Shown: piece after piece, positions 40,053 to 49,285 of the stretch
Numbering within the stretch: the first letter of the stretch is position 1
Layout: each line of letters begins with the position of its first letter
DNA from: Vibrio sp. HDW18
GTDB taxonomy: Bacteria; Pseudomonadota; Gammaproteobacteria; Enterobacterales; Vibrionaceae
DNA length: 64,000 bases
Assembly: GCF_011306175.1 (NCBI RefSeq)
Contig: NZ_CP049913.1
Location: forward strand, 434,001 to 498,000
Direction: 5' to 3'
Notes under the pieces: model-generated
What the model saw: only the letters and a program-made list of their open reading frames with translations
Told to the model about the DNA's origin: nothing
The model's database searches: none
Program-made: the position numbers and the translations under genes

Positions 40053-41102
40053 TTACTCGAACCCATCTTGTTCTGCGTTTTCAAACTCGGCCATAATATC
40101 TTTACCTAAAAATGCCAGATCGGTTTTCACCACATCTGGCCGTTTGATTTTCTCGGACACTTGTACCGCCATTTTTTCACCGGAACGGCCCATTTTAACA
40201 CGGTAGGTCGGCAGCTCTTCGACAAACATCACTGCATGCTCTGGCATTTTAACCGGGATCACATCCCCTACTTGCAGTTCCATCAAATCGCGCAGGGCAA
40301 TATCCATTTCGAGCAAATTGACGCGAAAATTGACCGGCACATCCATGATCTCTTCACGCAGCGCCGTGCTCCAACGCACGTCAGTTTCCATCTTATCCGA
40401 CTGCACACCCGCATCGAGCAGTTCGCGGATCGGTTCTACCATCGAGTAAGGCATCACCATGTGGAAATCACCACCGCCACCATCCACTTCAACGTGGAAT
40501 GAACTCACCACGATCACTTCGGTCGGGCTGACAATATTCGCCATACTCGGGTTCACTTCAGAATCGAGGTATTCGAACTCGACCCCCATCACCGGCGACC
40601 ACGCTTCTTTATAGTCAGCAAACACGATTTTGAGCAGTAACTGGATCACGCGGCGTTCTGTTGGGGTAAATTCACGCCCTTCAATACGCGCATGGTAGCG
40701 ACCATCACCACCAAAGAAGTTTTCCACCAGAATGAAAACTAAGCGGGCTTCCATGGTGACTAAGGCTGTGCCTTTTAATGGACGAAAACGCACCATGTTC
40801 AAACTGGTTGGAACGTACAAAGTATTTTGGTATTCACCAAATTTCATCATTTGTACGCCGTTAATTGATACCTCGGCCGTTTTTCGCAACATATTAAACA
40901 GACTGATGCGTAAGTGGCGTGCAAAACGTTCATTGATAAGCTCCAGCGTTGGCATTCGCCCACGAACGATACGATCTTGGGAAGAAAAATCGAAGCTGGT
41001 CGCACTGGAGCCCGATTGGGGTAACTCCTCTTCTTCCTCATCAACACTATCCACACCGTGCAGTAGTGCATCAATCTCGTCTTGGCTTAATAAATCAGTC
41101 AC
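40053..41102 (-). CDS. fliM: flagellar motor switch protein FliM
   Basis: A 349-residue C-ring protein. The N-terminal CheY-binding motif LLSQDEIDALLHG is followed by the middle CheC-like domain (GRMPTLELINERFARHLR and LVEN.FGGDG) and a C-terminal SpoA domain (DVPVNFRVNLLEMDIALRDL). It binds phospho-CheY to switch rotation. An 87-bp gap separates it from fliN. Confidence 0.97.
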   Translation of the reverse strand: MTDLLSQDEIDALLHGVDSVDEEEEELPQSGSSATSFDFSSQDRIVRGRMPTLELINERFARHLRISLFNMLRKTAEVSINGVQMMKFGEYQNTLYVPTSLNMVRFRPLKGTALVTMEARLVFILVENFFGGDGRYHARIEGREFTPTERRVIQLLLKIVFADYKEAWSPVMGVEFEYLDSEVNPSMANIVSPTEVIVVSSFHVEVDGGGGDFHMVMPYSMVEPIRELLDAGVQSDKMETDVRWSTALREEIMDVPVNFRVNLLEMDIALRDLMELQVGDVIPVKMPEHAVMFVEELPTYRVKMGRSGEKMAVQVSEKIKRPDVVKTDLAFLGKDIMAEFENAEQDGFE

Positions 41103-41109
41103 ATATCAC

Positions 41110-41607
41110 CTATTGCATTACGAAGTCGGTAAACAGCACTTTTTCAATCACTGGCTTGCCGACGGCCATATTGAGTGCCGCTTTAATGTCTTCCGTCGCT
41201 TTATCACGCAGTTCAATTCGGCCATTAGGTGTACGCAACTGCTCAACCGTTGCCGAAGCAAAGGTCGCCAACAAAGAGCTTTCAATCAGGGGAGAGTGGT
41301 AACGGGCTAAATTCTCGTTTTCACCACCACGCACCATCAATTGCACCTTAATCTGCACCATGCGATCACGACTATCACCGGTGACATTAAACACAAAGGG
41401 TTGCGCAATATTAACATAAGCGACTGGTGCGATTTGGTTGGCAGCCGATTGCCCGCTTTGCGAATCTCCTGCCGTGGTTTTATCTTCTGAACCCAGCATA
41501 AAAAACGCCGCGCCAGCAACACCGAGCAGCAATACCACGCCAGCAATAATCAGCAGCAGTTTACTCTTGCCCTTCGAAGCGGTGGTTGCCAGATCTTGTT
41601 CTGCCAT
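41110..41607 (-). CDS. fliL: flagellar basal body protein FliL
   Basis: A 165-residue inner-membrane protein with one N-terminal membrane helix (about 17-36, LLLIIAGVVLLLGVAGAAFF) and a periplasmic SPFH-like domain ending EKVLFTDFVMQ, a typical FliL tail. It supports the stator in vibrios. Confidence 0.95.
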   Translation of the reverse strand: MAEQDLATTASKGKSKLLLIIAGVVLLLGVAGAAFFMLGSEDKTTAGDSQSGQSAANQIAPVAYVNIAQPFVFNVTGDSRDRMVQIKVQLMVRGGENENLARYHSPLIESSLLATFASATVEQLRTPNGRIELRDKATEDIKAALNMAVGKPVIEKVLFTDFVMQ

Positions 41608-41641
41608 AATGACCTCTGTATGTGGTTAATTTTGTATAAGT

Positions 41642-43222
41642 TTAAGCGTAATAACTGATTCCATCACGCTTTGTTGCCACATTCAAATCAAGTTTGATGT
41701 CGGTATCAAGCTTTTCTTCGCTATGCCATGGTTCATGGCTGCTGGTTTGCGCAAATTCTGTGCTTTGCTGCCAATTTTGTTGCTGTCCTGTACTTTGCTG
41801 CTTTACCGAGCTTTCACCTAATTGCACGCCTTGCTGAGCCAGCATTTCGCGCAGCCTTGGCAAGGTTTGCTCTAACAGATCTCGCGCTTGGGAATTGGCT
41901 ACCGTAAAGTGAACATTCGCACCATCCCCTTGCATATTGAGTCGGATCTGCAAGCGGCCCATTTCTGGTGGATCAAGACGAATATCGATATTTTTCAAAT
42001 TCTTCGATAGCATCATTTGCACCCGCTCTGCCATCTGTTCTGCGGCCAGATCTTTATGCAAATGCAATGCGCTAGCAGGGTTCGCGACTATGTTTGGCTC
42101 AGCGCGCGGCAAAGTGGCGGTTGGTCCAGTCAAGCCTGCGGCGGCGATTTGTTCAGCCAGCCCCTCTTGCCCAGACTCAGCGGTGATTGAGCGCATAGGC
42201 TCAGTCACCCCGCGGCCAGCGAAACTGGTGAGCAGTGCTGAGTCGGCCATTAATGATTCTGGATTCAAGCTTGCCTGAGCACTTAGCCGCGAAGAGGCCG
42301 TGGGAGTCGCCACACTCAACATGTCGATAGCATCATTGGCAAGATGCGGCGATAAACCACTACTAACGGCGGCGGTAGCCGATTGTCCTGTCGATTGCGG
42401 AGCCAGCCGATCCACAGTAAATCCTTTGCTGTGAGCAGGATCCTCAAGTACAGCCGCTCGCCAAGGAATTGCAGCCAGACCTAACTCACTGGCCTCAGAG
42501 GGAGCGGACAGCGCATTTACTGCTGGCGCAAACTCAGCACTGACTAAGCCAGAATCCGATTCGTTTGCTCCATCCGCCACCATACGCGCAACTGAGGGTT
42601 GAGCTTGTTCCGTTCCCACTATCGCCGATGGCGCTAGCAACGAAGCAAAAGAGTCTAGCGCCCCTTCTGCTTCTTCTGCTTCAAACAATGAAATCCTATT
42701 ATTGGACTCAATCTCTGCCATCTCAGTCGTCGGCAAGCCTTTGCCATGCTGAGTATTCAACGTTTGATTGGCTTGTTGCAAGCGACCAAGCAACTGATCC
42801 CCCTCGCTGATCGCTTGTGCCGCTTTTCGTTCTAACGCATCGGAGGTTAATGCACGTCGCTCATCGCTATCGGGCGCGGCTTGGCTATCAAAAGCCGGAT
42901 CGACAAACACCTCGCTATCGAGCAAAGCGAGGTCGTCTGTCGTCGACGATAGCTCGCCTACCGTTTGTTCGGCATCTTCGCCCCGTTCATCAACAGCCGG
43001 GTGGTCGGTTGCTGAAACCCGATTGGCCAGTTGTTGCGCGCTGGCTGCAGTTTGCTCTGTGTCATCTCGATCTGCCGCTTTAGCACCAAAAATTAAACTA
43101 TGTAACTGGGCAAAAAAACCTGTGCTAGATTGGTTATCTTGCGCCTCGACACCAGTTGCGGTGCTTTTCGCTACAGAGCTGGCTTTATTCGCTTCAGACG
43201 ATGGGGTGAGGTTTACATTCAT
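41642..43222 (-). CDS. fliK: flagellar hook-length control protein FliK
   Basis: About 526 residues. A long low-complexity N-terminal ruler rich in Ala, Ser and Gln precedes the C-terminal T3S4 domain (RLDPPEMGRLQIRLNMQGD), which binds FlhB to change export specificity. I place the start at MNVNLTPSS. An in-frame ATG at 43309 (MSDELIAWD) preceded by AGGT would add 29 residues and is a real alternative. The most upstream start (43354) is excluded because the sigma-54 promoter overlaps it. Confidence 0.88.
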   Translation of the reverse strand: MNVNLTPSSEANKASSVAKSTATGVEAQDNQSSTGFFAQLHSLIFGAKAADRDDTEQTAASAQQLANRVSATDHPAVDERGEDAEQTVGELSSTTDDLALLDSEVFVDPAFDSQAAPDSDERRALTSDALERKAAQAISEGDQLLGRLQQANQTLNTQHGKGLPTTEMAEIESNNRISLFEAEEAEGALDSFASLLAPSAIVGTEQAQPSVARMVADGANESDSGLVSAEFAPAVNALSAPSEASELGLAAIPWRAAVLEDPAHSKGFTVDRLAPQSTGQSATAAVSSGLSPHLANDAIDMLSVATPTASSRLSAQASLNPESLMADSALLTSFAGRGVTEPMRSITAESGQEGLAEQIAAAGLTGPTATLPRAEPNIVANPASALHLHKDLAAEQMAERVQMMLSKNLKNIDIRLDPPEMGRLQIRLNMQGDGANVHFTVANSQARDLLEQTLPRLREMLAQQGVQLGESSVKQQSTGQQQNWQQSTEFAQTSSHEPWHSEEKLDTDIKLDLNVATKRDGISYYA

Positions 43223-43343
43223 ATTCGCTACTCGCACAGTGGGATATGAGTTTAGGTATTGGCCAAGCTGGCCATCCGTGCAATCCCAGGCTATCAACTC
43301 ATCGCTCATGATTGACCTATCGGTCGTGGTTACAAAAAAACAA

Positions 43344-43358
43344 GCAAAAAACACGCCA
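43344..43358 (-). promoter_or_regulatory. sigma-54 promoter of the fliK operon
   Basis: On the minus strand TGGCGTGTTTTTTGC has GG and GC exactly ten bases apart, the -24/-12 pattern. Transcription should begin near 43332. FlrC-dependent sigma-54 control of fliK is known in V. cholerae. Confidence 0.75.
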
Positions 43359-43434
43359 GATAAACCAAAAACACTGAATCACGATAGCAGCGAACCTTGG
43401 TAAGCCGAGCCAGCAAAGAGTAAGGAGAGACGAC

Positions 43435-43878
43435 CTATAAGGAGAGACGACGCCGATTAAATATCAGCGTGGAAAATTCATCCATCTGATTTTGCTCGCG
43501 TTTGGCTTGTAATTGCTGACGTTCTACTTGTTTTTTCTCAATCAACCATTGGTAAGATTTGCGCTTTTGACGCAGGCTCATCCAGTGTTGTTGACTATTT
43601 TCAACCTGTAGCCGAAAGTGCTGTTCAGCACTTCTTTGTTTGGCCAGCGTTTCATCAAGCTGAGTGAGAAAGCGATTTAAGTGACCATATTGACTGGCGG
43701 TTAGCCCAGATTGACCACGTGCCACCAACTGCTGACAATATTCCAAGCGATACTGCTCTATTTGCCGAAGTTGCTGGTAATAGCTCTCCAGCTCGCTGCG
43801 CGCTTTACTCAGTGCCAGCACCGCTTGATCTTCTTGTTCCTGGATCTGTTCGAGCAGAAAATCTAATGCGTTATCCAT
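43435..43878 (-). CDS. fliJ: flagellar export chaperone FliJ
   Basis: A 147-residue, almost entirely coiled-coil protein rich in Gln, Arg and Glu (for example ALSKARSELESYYQQLRQIEQ). It lies 13 bp after fliI. FliJ links the FliI ATPase ring to FlhA. Confidence 0.93.
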   Translation of the reverse strand: MDNALDFLLEQIQEQEDQAVLALSKARSELESYYQQLRQIEQYRLEYCQQLVARGQSGLTASQYGHLNRFLTQLDETLAKQRSAEQHFRLQVENSQQHWMSLRQKRKSYQWLIEKKQVERQQLQAKREQNQMDEFSTLIFNRRRLSL

Positions 43879-43891
43879 TTAACCCTGCCCT

Positions 43892-45211
43892 TTAGCTGCT
43901 CAATACATGGCGTAGCATATTAACGCACATCTCATAGGGTACCGTTTCTTTCATTGCCTGTTGCAGGTATTGATCGAGTTTAGGTTTGAGTGTGAAGGCC
44001 GCATCAATCGCTTTATCAGTGCCGGGTTTATAGGCACCAATCGAGACTAAATCTTGATTCTTACGGCATACCGAAAGGATCTGCCTCACCGCCTTAGACA
44101 TCAACATATGTTCATCGGTAGTGATCTGTGGCATCACTCGGCTGACCGATTTTTCCACATCAATCGCCGGATAATGGCCCGCATCGGCCATTTCTCGTGA
44201 TAATACGATGTGACCATCCAGAATCGCTCGCGAAGCATCGGCAATCGGATCTTGCAAATCATCACCTTCGGTTAACACGGTAAAAAAGGCGGTGATCGAA
44301 CCTTGTTGGGGGCCACCATTACCCGCCCGCTCCACCAAAGCAGGAAGTTTAGCAAATACCGAGGGGGGATAACCTTTGGTAGCTGGCGGCTCACCAACCG
44401 AGAGAGCAATTTCACGCTGTGCTTGGGCAAAGCGGGTTAACGAATCCATCAGCAACAAAACATCTAAGCCTTGATCACGAAAATATTCAGCAATGGTTAA
44501 CGCTGTTTGGCAGCCTTTTAAACGCATCAAGGGTGAAGCATCGGCAGGCGCAGCCACCACAACGGAACGCTGACGACCATCGACACCGAGGATCTCTTCG
44601 ATAAACTCTTTAACTTCGCGTCCCCGCTCACCGATCAGTCCAACCACTACCACTTGTGCAGTCGTGCCACGCGTCATCATACCGAGCGTGACCGATTTAC
44701 CGACCCCTGAACCGGCAAATAGACCAATTCGCTGGCCTTTACCTACCGTTAAGAGTCCATTGACCGCTTTAATCCCCACATCTAACGGTTCACTGATCGG
44801 TTTACGTGCCAGCGGATTAAGCGGCACGCCATTCAATGAAGCGCGCTGATCGGTGTAGATAGGACCGAGTCCATCAAGAGGATTACCGACGCCATCAATC
44901 ACTCGACCCAGCAGTTCCATACCAACCGGCAATCCTGATTCGGCGGTGATGGGCGTAACTTTGGCTCCCGGCAGTACCCCAATGATTTGTTCGCTGGGCA
45001 TCAAAAACAGGTTGTTGCCAGAAAAGCCGACCACTTCTGCTTCGACCTCTCCATTCATGGTTTCGACTTTGCACAAGCTGCCAACTGGGGCTTTGCAGCC
45101 TGTCGCCTCCAGAGTCAGCCCCACAACGCGCACCAACTTGCCAGAAGCCATTGGTCGGGTGGTATGACCTGTCACCTTGTATTGGGCAAGACGCTCGGCT
45201 AACGCCAACAT
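43892..45211 (-). CDS. fliI: flagellum-specific ATPase FliI
   Basis: A 439-residue F1-beta-like ATPase. Walker [12 protein letters not shown] lies near residue 163, Walker [14 protein letters not shown] near 255, with [14 protein letters not shown] between. It energises the export apparatus and is regulated by FliH, encoded three bases upstream. Confidence 0.98.
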   Translation of the reverse strand: MLALAERLAQYKVTGHTTRPMASGKLVRVVGLTLEATGCKAPVGSLCKVETMNGEVEAEVVGFSGNNLFLMPSEQIIGVLPGAKVTPITAESGLPVGMELLGRVIDGVGNPLDGLGPIYTDQRASLNGVPLNPLARKPISEPLDVGIKAVNGLLTVGKGQRIGLFAGSGVGKSVTLGMMTRGTTAQVVVVGLIGERGREVKEFIEEILGVDGRQRSVVVAAPADASPLMRLKGCQTALTIAEYFRDQGLDVLLLMDSLTRFAQAQREIALSVGEPPATKGYPPSVFAKLPALVERAGNGGPQQGSITAFFTVLTEGDDLQDPIADASRAILDGHIVLSREMADAGHYPAIDVEKSVSRVMPQITTDEHMLMSKAVRQILSVCRKNQDLVSIGAYKPGTDKAIDAAFTLKPKLDQYLQQAMKETVPYEMCVNMLRHVLSS

Positions 45212-45214
45212 CGC

Positions 45215-46015
45215 TTACTCTCCCGGGTGGTGGCGATTGATGCCACAAAAACTTTGCAATACGCTGCGGATCCGCTCTTCCAGCCGATAGCTCACGCTCG
45301 ATTCTCCAGCATCAATTTGTACATCGCCACGACTTAACGCGGGCTCACTCAGTAGTGTCCAGTGGCGAGTGGCAATCTCCTGCTCACCATAGGCTTGGCG
45401 AATGATCTCAACATCTTCCGGATTGAGTTTAAGGGTAATGGCATGGCCTGCGATCGGTAAGGCTTCAACCGAGGCTTTCAGTGTATCTAAGATCACTTGC
45501 GGATTAGTCTGCACTTCAACATGCACTACTTCTTTGACCAGTGCTAACACCATATTCACCAACTGCTTTTCCACTTGCGCATTGAGCAAATCCAGTGGCT
45601 GAGCAAATTGATTGGCCAGATCGATAAAGGTTTGCACATGTTGTTGGATCTGCGCTTGCCCTTCTTCCATACCGAGTTGGTAGCCTTGTGGCTGCCCTTC
45701 GTCATGTCCCGCTTGCCAGCCTTCTGTTTTACCTTGCTCAAAACCTTGTTGATAGCCTTCTGCTTGCCCTTGTGCAAACCCTTCTTGCTGGGCAGCTAAG
45801 CGAATTTGCTCGATTTCTTGCGCAGTTAATTCCAGCTCGACTTCCGGCTCTGTAGCGGAAAAATCAGGCATCCAGCCGGGATCGTAATTAAAAGCGGTCG
45901 GTTTGGCCGCGGGTTCAGTGGCGGAGCCGTAATCCGGTAGTCCCCATTTTTGCGCGGTGACCGCATTATCGTCGATACCTGGGCGAATAAACCCACGCTT
46001 TCTTTCACCAGACAT
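45215..46015 (-). CDS. fliH: flagellar assembly protein FliH
   Basis: A 266-residue negative regulator and stalk of FliI. The central segment shows the Gly-containing helical repeats typical of FliH (QQEGFAQGQAEGYQQGFEQG and continuing, residues about 75-120), then a globular C-terminal domain. The ATG at 46015 follows AGGA by five bases; a TTG four codons earlier is less likely. Confidence 0.95.
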   Translation of the reverse strand: MSGERKRGFIRPGIDDNAVTAQKWGLPDYGSATEPAAKPTAFNYDPGWMPDFSATEPEVELELTAQEIEQIRLAAQQEGFAQGQAEGYQQGFEQGKTEGWQAGHDEGQPQGYQLGMEEGQAQIQQHVQTFIDLANQFAQPLDLLNAQVEKQLVNMVLALVKEVVHVEVQTNPQVILDTLKASVEALPIAGHAITLKLNPEDVEIIRQAYGEQEIATRHWTLLSEPALSRGDVQIDAGESSVSYRLEERIRSVLQSFCGINRHHPGE

Positions 46016-46104
46016 TGTGGTCCTCAATTATGCAACCTGTGCAAGCTCATGCAAACTCATTCAAAACTTATCGCTCAATCAAGGCCGACTCAGGCCAGGA
46101 TTGA

Positions 46105-47151
46105 TTACAAGAATTCGTCGGCACCACCGCCCAGAATCAATTCACCGTTATCAGCCATACGGCGTGCAATTGCCAAAATCTCTTTTTGCGCGGTTTCGAC
46201 ATCCGAGACTTTAATCGGCGGCATCGCTTCAAGATCATCTTTCATCAACTCAGCGGCACGTTTCGACATGTTCTTAAAGATTTTGTCACGCAAGGCATCA
46301 TCAGCACCTTTGAGCGCTTTTTGCAGTACATCCTGCGGTACATCACGCAGCAATTTTTGAATCCCTTGATCGTCGACTTCAACCAAGTTTTCGAATACAA
46401 ACATCAAGTCTTGGATCTGGGTTGCCAAATCTTCATCTTGGTCACGCATCTGATCCATTAACACACTTTCGATATTATTATCGAGATAGTTCATGATCTC
46501 TGCCGCCGCTTTCAAGCCGCCAATTTTGGCCGCTTGTGCCCCCGCTTGACCTGCAAACTGTTTCTCCATGATTTCATTCAACTCAGCCAGTGCCGAAGGT
46601 TGCACCTCTTCCAAGTTGGCAATCCGCATCAACAGATCCAGTCGGTCACGCTCAGAGAACTGGGCCAAAATTTCTGCCGATTGATCTGGGTCAAGGTAGG
46701 ATAAAACAATGGTTTGGATCTGTGGGTGTTCATTAACAATAATGCTCGCCACTTGGCGTGGATCCATCCATTTGAGTGAATCCAAACCTTTCGAGCCGGT
46801 GCCGAGTAAGATTTGATCGACTAAGTTATTGGCTTTATCCGCTCCGAGTGCCGCTACCAACGCATTGCGTAGGAAGTCTTCACTGCCCATCCCAATATTG
46901 GTGTATTTCTGAATATCTTCTAAAAAGGCACGGTGCACCGCTGAAACTTTGCTTTGGCTTAAATCTTTAGCGCGCGCCATCGCACTCCCCACCCGCTGTA
47001 CCTGTTTGGGTTCAAGGTGACGAATAATGCCAGCCGCATCCGCTTCGTTTAGGCTTAACAACAAAATTGCCGCTTTCTCTTCGCCGGGAATTTCACTGAT
47101 ATCAATCGTGGATTCGATAACTTCACCACCATTTGGATTATCTTTAGCCAT
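46105..47151 (-). CDS. fliG: flagellar motor switch protein FliG
   Basis: A 348-residue C-ring protein contacting FliF and the stator. The middle-domain EHPQ motif (IIVNEHPQIQTIVLSYLDP) and the C-terminal torque helix (GADDALRDKIFKNMSKRAAE) with its charged residues are intact. It overlaps fliF by 8 bp. Confidence 0.98.
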   Translation of the reverse strand: MAKDNPNGGEVIESTIDISEIPGEEKAAILLLSLNEADAAGIIRHLEPKQVQRVGSAMARAKDLSQSKVSAVHRAFLEDIQKYTNIGMGSEDFLRNALVAALGADKANNLVDQILLGTGSKGLDSLKWMDPRQVASIIVNEHPQIQTIVLSYLDPDQSAEILAQFSERDRLDLLMRIANLEEVQPSALAELNEIMEKQFAGQAGAQAAKIGGLKAAAEIMNYLDNNIESVLMDQMRDQDEDLATQIQDLMFVFENLVEVDDQGIQKLLRDVPQDVLQKALKGADDALRDKIFKNMSKRAAELMKDDLEAMPPIKVSDVETAQKEILAIARRMADNGELILGGGADEFL

Positions 47152-48883
47152 TTTGCATCCAGTTCTTCACTACTTGAGCCGCAAGCTCCGGCTCATTTGC
47201 CACCAATGCACGTACCGCTTTCAGTACGTCCTCATCTTTGTGAAGATTCGGTAAATCAATGCCTGAACCAAATTCAAACAGTTCACCATTCTCAATTTCA
47301 CTACCGATTAAACTGGTTTCACCATCCATCCCAATCGGCATACCATCTGGGCCATACATGGCGTCATCGGAATCCGCGGTCGGGTTGATGAGTTTCTTCA
47401 TCGCTGGGCGCACCAATACCAGCACCACAATGATGATCACTAATGCGCTGGCTAACCAACGGATCCAGTCATTGAAGTTCGGGTGTTCCCAAATTGGAAT
47501 ATCGGCGATTTGCTCGATTTCTGGCTCGGCAAACGGCATGCTCAGGACATTCAACAAGTCGCCACGACTTTCACTAAAACCCACCGTACCGATTAAAATC
47601 TGACGAATGGAATGAAGATCAGCTTCACTCAACGGGGTATAAGTCACTTCCCCTGTTTCCGGATTGATACTTGAGCGACTTTTTACCGCCACTGCGATGG
47701 TCTGCCGATTAACCACGCCCGACTGTTTACGCTCATGACTAATGGTAGTATCCAACTCATAGTTACGGGTCGCTTCTTTATGCACCGAACCTTGACCAAG
47801 CACCGAACCATCTTTCATCTGTGCTACATCTTGTGGGATTGAAGCATCTGCGGGCGGCTGGTTACTCAACGCACCTGGCACCCCGGCAATCACGCTGCCA
47901 TTATTGTAATCTTCTAGTGTGTATTCACTGCGAGTCGCTGGTGTATTGGGGTCAAACACTTTACGGGTCTGCTCTACAGCGGTGAAATCCAGTTTAATAT
48001 CCACTTGAGCGGTGTAATTGCCCAAGCCAAGGATCGGGATCAAGACGGAGTCGATTTTGCCACGCAGCGTCTCTTCTTGCTGCTGTTCTAACTCTTGCTC
48101 TTTACGGCGCGCCGCCGATACGGGATCTTGCGAACCTGAACTGAGCAAACGACCATGTTGATCGGTCACCGTAACACGGCTCGGTCTCATGCCTGGTACC
48201 GCACTCGCCACCATATCAACCACCGCATCCACTTCCTGCTGTTTGAGGTTGGTGCCAGTGCGCAAGGTGAGAAAAACTGAGGCTGACGCTTCTTGATTAT
48301 GGCGTACAAACACACTCTGTTTTGGCAGGGCAAGTAATACGCGCGCTTTATTGATTTGACGCATCTCTTCAATGGCTTTAGCCAATTGCCGCTCACGGCT
48401 CAGTTTTAAACGCTCTTGCTCTAAGCGCTGCGAAACCCCAAAGCCCATATCCTGCATCAAGATTTCATCACCCGCTTGACGCTGTTGATTTAACCCAGCA
48501 CGCAGCATCGCCAGCTTAAGGCTGTTGTAATCACTCGCTGGCACCGAAATGGTGTTGCCATCGAGTTTGTATTGTTGTTTCTGCTGGTCGAGATAATCAA
48601 GCACCGGGATCAGTTCTTCGGTCTCGTAAGCCCCCAGTGGGCGCATTTCTGGCTCACGCACCCAGAAGAACAGCATCACAATCAGCGCAACGCAGATCGA
48701 AATAGACAGCACCAATACCACTTGGCGCAATAAATCCAGATCGCCAACAGTAAAGTCCAGTTTGCTGCTTTTTTCGTTAAGGTCTGGATTTTGTGTATCG
48801 AGCGCAAGCTCTGAACTGGCCAATAAAGCTTGATCACCACTGGTGGTCAATGCGATATCGGTAGTTTGTTTATCATCGGCCAC
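47144..48883 (-). CDS. fliF: flagellar MS-ring protein FliF
   Basis: A 579-residue protein with two membrane helices, at about 53-75 (VVLVLSISICVALIVMLFFW) and 445-465 (WLASALVIIIVVLVLVRPAM), and periplasmic ring-building motifs between (PKQSVFVRHNQEASASVFL). The C-terminal FliG-binding tail (ALVANEPELAAQVVKNWM) is present. It starts 15 bp after fliE. Confidence 0.97.
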   Translation of the reverse strand: MADDKQTTDIALTTSGDQALLASSELALDTQNPDLNEKSSKLDFTVGDLDLLRQVVLVLSISICVALIVMLFFWVREPEMRPLGAYETEELIPVLDYLDQQKQQYKLDGNTISVPASDYNSLKLAMLRAGLNQQRQAGDEILMQDMGFGVSQRLEQERLKLSRERQLAKAIEEMRQINKARVLLALPKQSVFVRHNQEASASVFLTLRTGTNLKQQEVDAVVDMVASAVPGMRPSRVTVTDQHGRLLSSGSQDPVSAARRKEQELEQQQEETLRGKIDSVLIPILGLGNYTAQVDIKLDFTAVEQTRKVFDPNTPATRSEYTLEDYNNGSVIAGVPGALSNQPPADASIPQDVAQMKDGSVLGQGSVHKEATRNYELDTTISHERKQSGVVNRQTIAVAVKSRSSINPETGEVTYTPLSEADLHSIRQILIGTVGFSESRGDLLNVLSMPFAEPEIEQIADIPIWEHPNFNDWIRWLASALVIIIVVLVLVRPAMKKLINPTADSDDAMYGPDGMPIGMDGETSLIGSEIENGELFEFGSGIDLPNLHKDEDVLKAVRALVANEPELAAQVVKNWMQNG

Positions 48884-48898
48884 AGTCTGCTACCCAAA

Positions 48899-49210
48899 TT
48901 ATACTGGCATGTTCATCAGTTCTTTATACGCATCAACCAATTTGTTACGTACTTGAATGGTGGCTTCGAAAGCCACACTCGACTTGTTACGCGCGATCAT
49001 CACATCAGAAAGTGAAATCCCTTCGTCACCACGATCAAAGCGCATCTGCAAATCGCTAGAGGTTTGCTGTAGGCCATTAACGTTGTTGATCGCGTTAGTC
49101 AGCATCGCGCCAAAGTCTGCGCCAATTTTCTGACCAGTTGCGCTGGGTTGAGTATTGGTCGCCTCAAACATCATCGCGCGCATTTCACTGTTTAATCCAT
49201 CAAGTCTCAT
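48899..49210 (-). CDS. fliE: flagellar hook-basal body protein FliE
   Basis: A 103-residue rod/MS-ring adaptor. The conserved middle and end (GADFGAMLTNAINNVNGLQ; GISLSDVMIARNKSSVAFEA; RNKLVDAYKELMNMPV) identify it. The start MRLDGLNSEM gives the family length, whereas the frame opens six codons earlier. It is the first gene of the fliEFGHIJ unit, driven by a sigma-54 site. Confidence 0.96.
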   Translation of the reverse strand: MRLDGLNSEMRAMMFEATNTQPSATGQKIGADFGAMLTNAINNVNGLQQTSSDLQMRFDRGDEGISLSDVMIARNKSSVAFEATIQVRNKLVDAYKELMNMPV

Positions 49211-49265
49211 TGCTACCTCTGATGTCAATTGTTTGACTCAAAAATCGTATCGCTCACTCTCACCA

Positions 49266-49280
49266 GCAATTTATATGCCA
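49266..49280 (-). promoter_or_regulatory. sigma-54 promoter of fliE
   Basis: On the minus strand TGGCATATAAATTGC is a near-consensus -24/-12 element with GG-N10-GC. It lies just past the flrC stop and about 55 bp before fliE. Confidence 0.82.
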
Positions 49281-49285
49281 TGCCC

